64,000 bases of DNA from Eubacteriales bacterium. GTDB lineage: Bacteria > Bacillota > Clostridia > Lachnospirales > Lachnospiraceae. The stretch lies in the NCBI GenBank assembly GCA_030524545.1, contig JAUNGM010000013.1, forward strand, positions 1 through 64,000. Direction: 5' to 3'. This document shows positions 60,159 through 64,000 of this stretch, piece by piece. Position 1 is the first letter of the stretch, and every line of letters starts with the position of its first letter. A model generated the notes under the pieces. That model was not told the DNA's origin. It saw nothing but the letters and a program-made list of their open reading frames with translations, and made no database searches. Both the position numbers and the translations under genes were made by a program.

Positions 60159-60188
60159 ATTTTAACAAATCAGGGTTCATTTTGTCAA
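60159..60188 (-). promoter_or_regulatory. Promoter of the DUF2798 gene leader
   Basis: TTGACA (60183-60188), an 18-bp spacer and TAAAAT (60159-60164) place the transcript start immediately before the structured leader on the minus strand. Confidence 0.8.
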
Positions 60189-60228
60189 AGATTATTTTTC
60201 CCAGTCGGAAATTTTTTCTCGTCGGAAT

Positions 60229-60486
60229 TTATAAATTGTTCTTTAAGAAATCCTCAAACAGCTTTGCCGCAGCTTCCTCGTCTTCCCCTTCCACTTTTAC
60301 TTCAATCTTATCGCCCTGCTTTACAGCCAGTCCCATAAGTGCCATCAGTTTAGAAGCATCTGCTTCTTTTTCGCCTTTTCGGACGATGATTCTGCTCTGG
60401 CATTTTTTTGCCTCTTTTACCAGGGTTCCGGCGGGTCTTGCATGAATTCCAAGAGGATCAGTAATTACATATTCAAATGTCTTCAT
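60229..60486 (-). CDS. HPr phosphocarrier protein
   Basis: This 85-aa protein carries phosphate from enzyme I to PTS EIIA domains through His15 (LGIHARPAG). At the regulatory site the sequence is ADASKLMALMGL, that is Ser45-Lys46 instead of the usual Lys45-Ser46, so phosphorylation by HPr kinase at position 46 is not possible as in Bacillus. It is the third gene of the beta-glucoside PTS operon, 35 bases after the glycosidase. It could be a dedicated HPr for that uptake system. Confidence 0.94.
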   Translation of the reverse strand: MKTFEYVITDPLGIHARPAGTLVKEAKKCQSRIIVRKGEKEADASKLMALMGLAVKQGDKIEVKVEGEDEEAAAKLFEDFLKNNL

Positions 60487-60521
60487 AATGTTTATCTCCT
60501 TTTTTGTCTTTCATCCTTAAA

Positions 60522-63874
<3,353 letters not shown>

Positions 63875-63924
63875 GCCAGCTACCCCTTTCCACTTTTTTC
63901 AGCACCGGTTGCTTTGTGATTATT

Positions 63925-63930
63925 ATTATA
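63925..63930 (-). promoter_or_regulatory. -10 element of the beta-glucoside PTS operon
   Basis: TATAAT lies about 50 bases upstream of the PTS start on the minus strand, directly after the terminator hairpin at 63939-63974. No good -35 is seen (TAGGAA at 17 bp), so an activator may be needed. Confidence 0.45.
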
Positions 63931-63938
63931 CTGATTCT

Positions 63939-63974
63939 GAAAAAAATTCCTAGTGTTTCGGCGCCTTTAGGAAT
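63939..63974 (-). terminator. Intrinsic terminator upstream of the PTS operon
   Basis: A 7-bp stem (63946-63952 with 63968-63974) is followed by seven T on the minus strand. It ends a transcript entering from beyond the window, or serves as an attenuator of the PTS operon. Confidence 0.6.
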
Positions 63975-64000
63975 ATGTGCGATGGGAAAAAACATGTTTC

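Noticed and set aside
63939-63974. Hairpin before the beta-glucoside PTS considered as a LicT/BglG antiterminator target
   Set aside because: The conserved RAT sequence is not visible next to it within the window, and a -10 element lies after the hairpin.

Overview
The window reads as chromosomal DNA of a gut-type Lachnospiraceae (Firmicutes, Clostridia). This rests on the moderate GC content, strong AGGAGG-type ribosome binding sites, sortase-anchored pili, YesM/YesN-type two-component systems, T-box, TPP and Mn2+ riboswitches, and an HPr with the Ser46-Lys variation. No species can be named from the sequence alone. No rRNA, tRNA, CRISPR array or intact insertion sequence was seen.

Layout. 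0.4-15 kb (minus strand) is a sortase-dependent pilus locus. It holds a 2371-aa tip adhesin, an LPSTG major pilin and a class C sortase in one operon, and a second class C sortase plus a PVKTG-type minor pilin translationally coupled to glycogen phosphorylase in another. Between them lies an orphan AraC-type response regulator. That regulator carries a run of ten G inside its DNA-binding domain, and an 11-bp palindrome (TTTCGTGGAAA) is shared by its own upstream region and that of the adhesin. 17-28.5 kb is a carbohydrate module: a YesMN-like two-component system with an LplA-like lipoprotein, a two-permease sugar ABC importer with a binding protein, and a domain-permuted GH3 glycosidase. 28.6-38 kb carries thiC under a TPP riboswitch, a bcp-yaaA peroxide pair, a WYL regulator operon (GyrI-like protein and S66 peptidase), rarD, an XRE regulator, and a GntR/DUF5808-like membrane pair with a perfect 15-bp operator dyad.

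38-52 kb holds two antimicrobial-peptide-type ABC/two-component modules on the plus strand: one with an FtsX-type permease, one of BcrAB/LanFEG type. They flank a minus-strand bioY-bioB-bioD-bioA operon with a biotin-type operator. Next to the second module, a yybP-ykoY Mn2+ riboswitch controls an uncharacterised helical protein plus a YccF membrane protein. 52-60 kb is accessory in character: a MATE pump, a LacI regulator, a T-box-controlled methyltransferase, a short-chain dehydrogenase remnant, an alkyltransferase-like protein without its cysteine, a SagB-like oxidoreductase with an S51 peptidase, and a Panacea/MqsR-like toxin-antitoxin pair. 60-64 kb holds a DUF2798 membrane protein behind a structured, unrecognised 5' leader, then a beta-glucoside PTS operon (EIIBCA, GH1 phospho-beta-glucosidase, HPr).

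Strongest leads: the Mn2+ riboswitch on the YccF pair, the T-box on a methyltransferase, the unassigned leader RNA before the DUF2798 gene, and the G10 contingency tract with its shared operator in the pilus locus. Start codons were moved from the longest open frame where a ribosome binding site clearly favours an internal start. All functional calls come from reading motifs; no database search was run.
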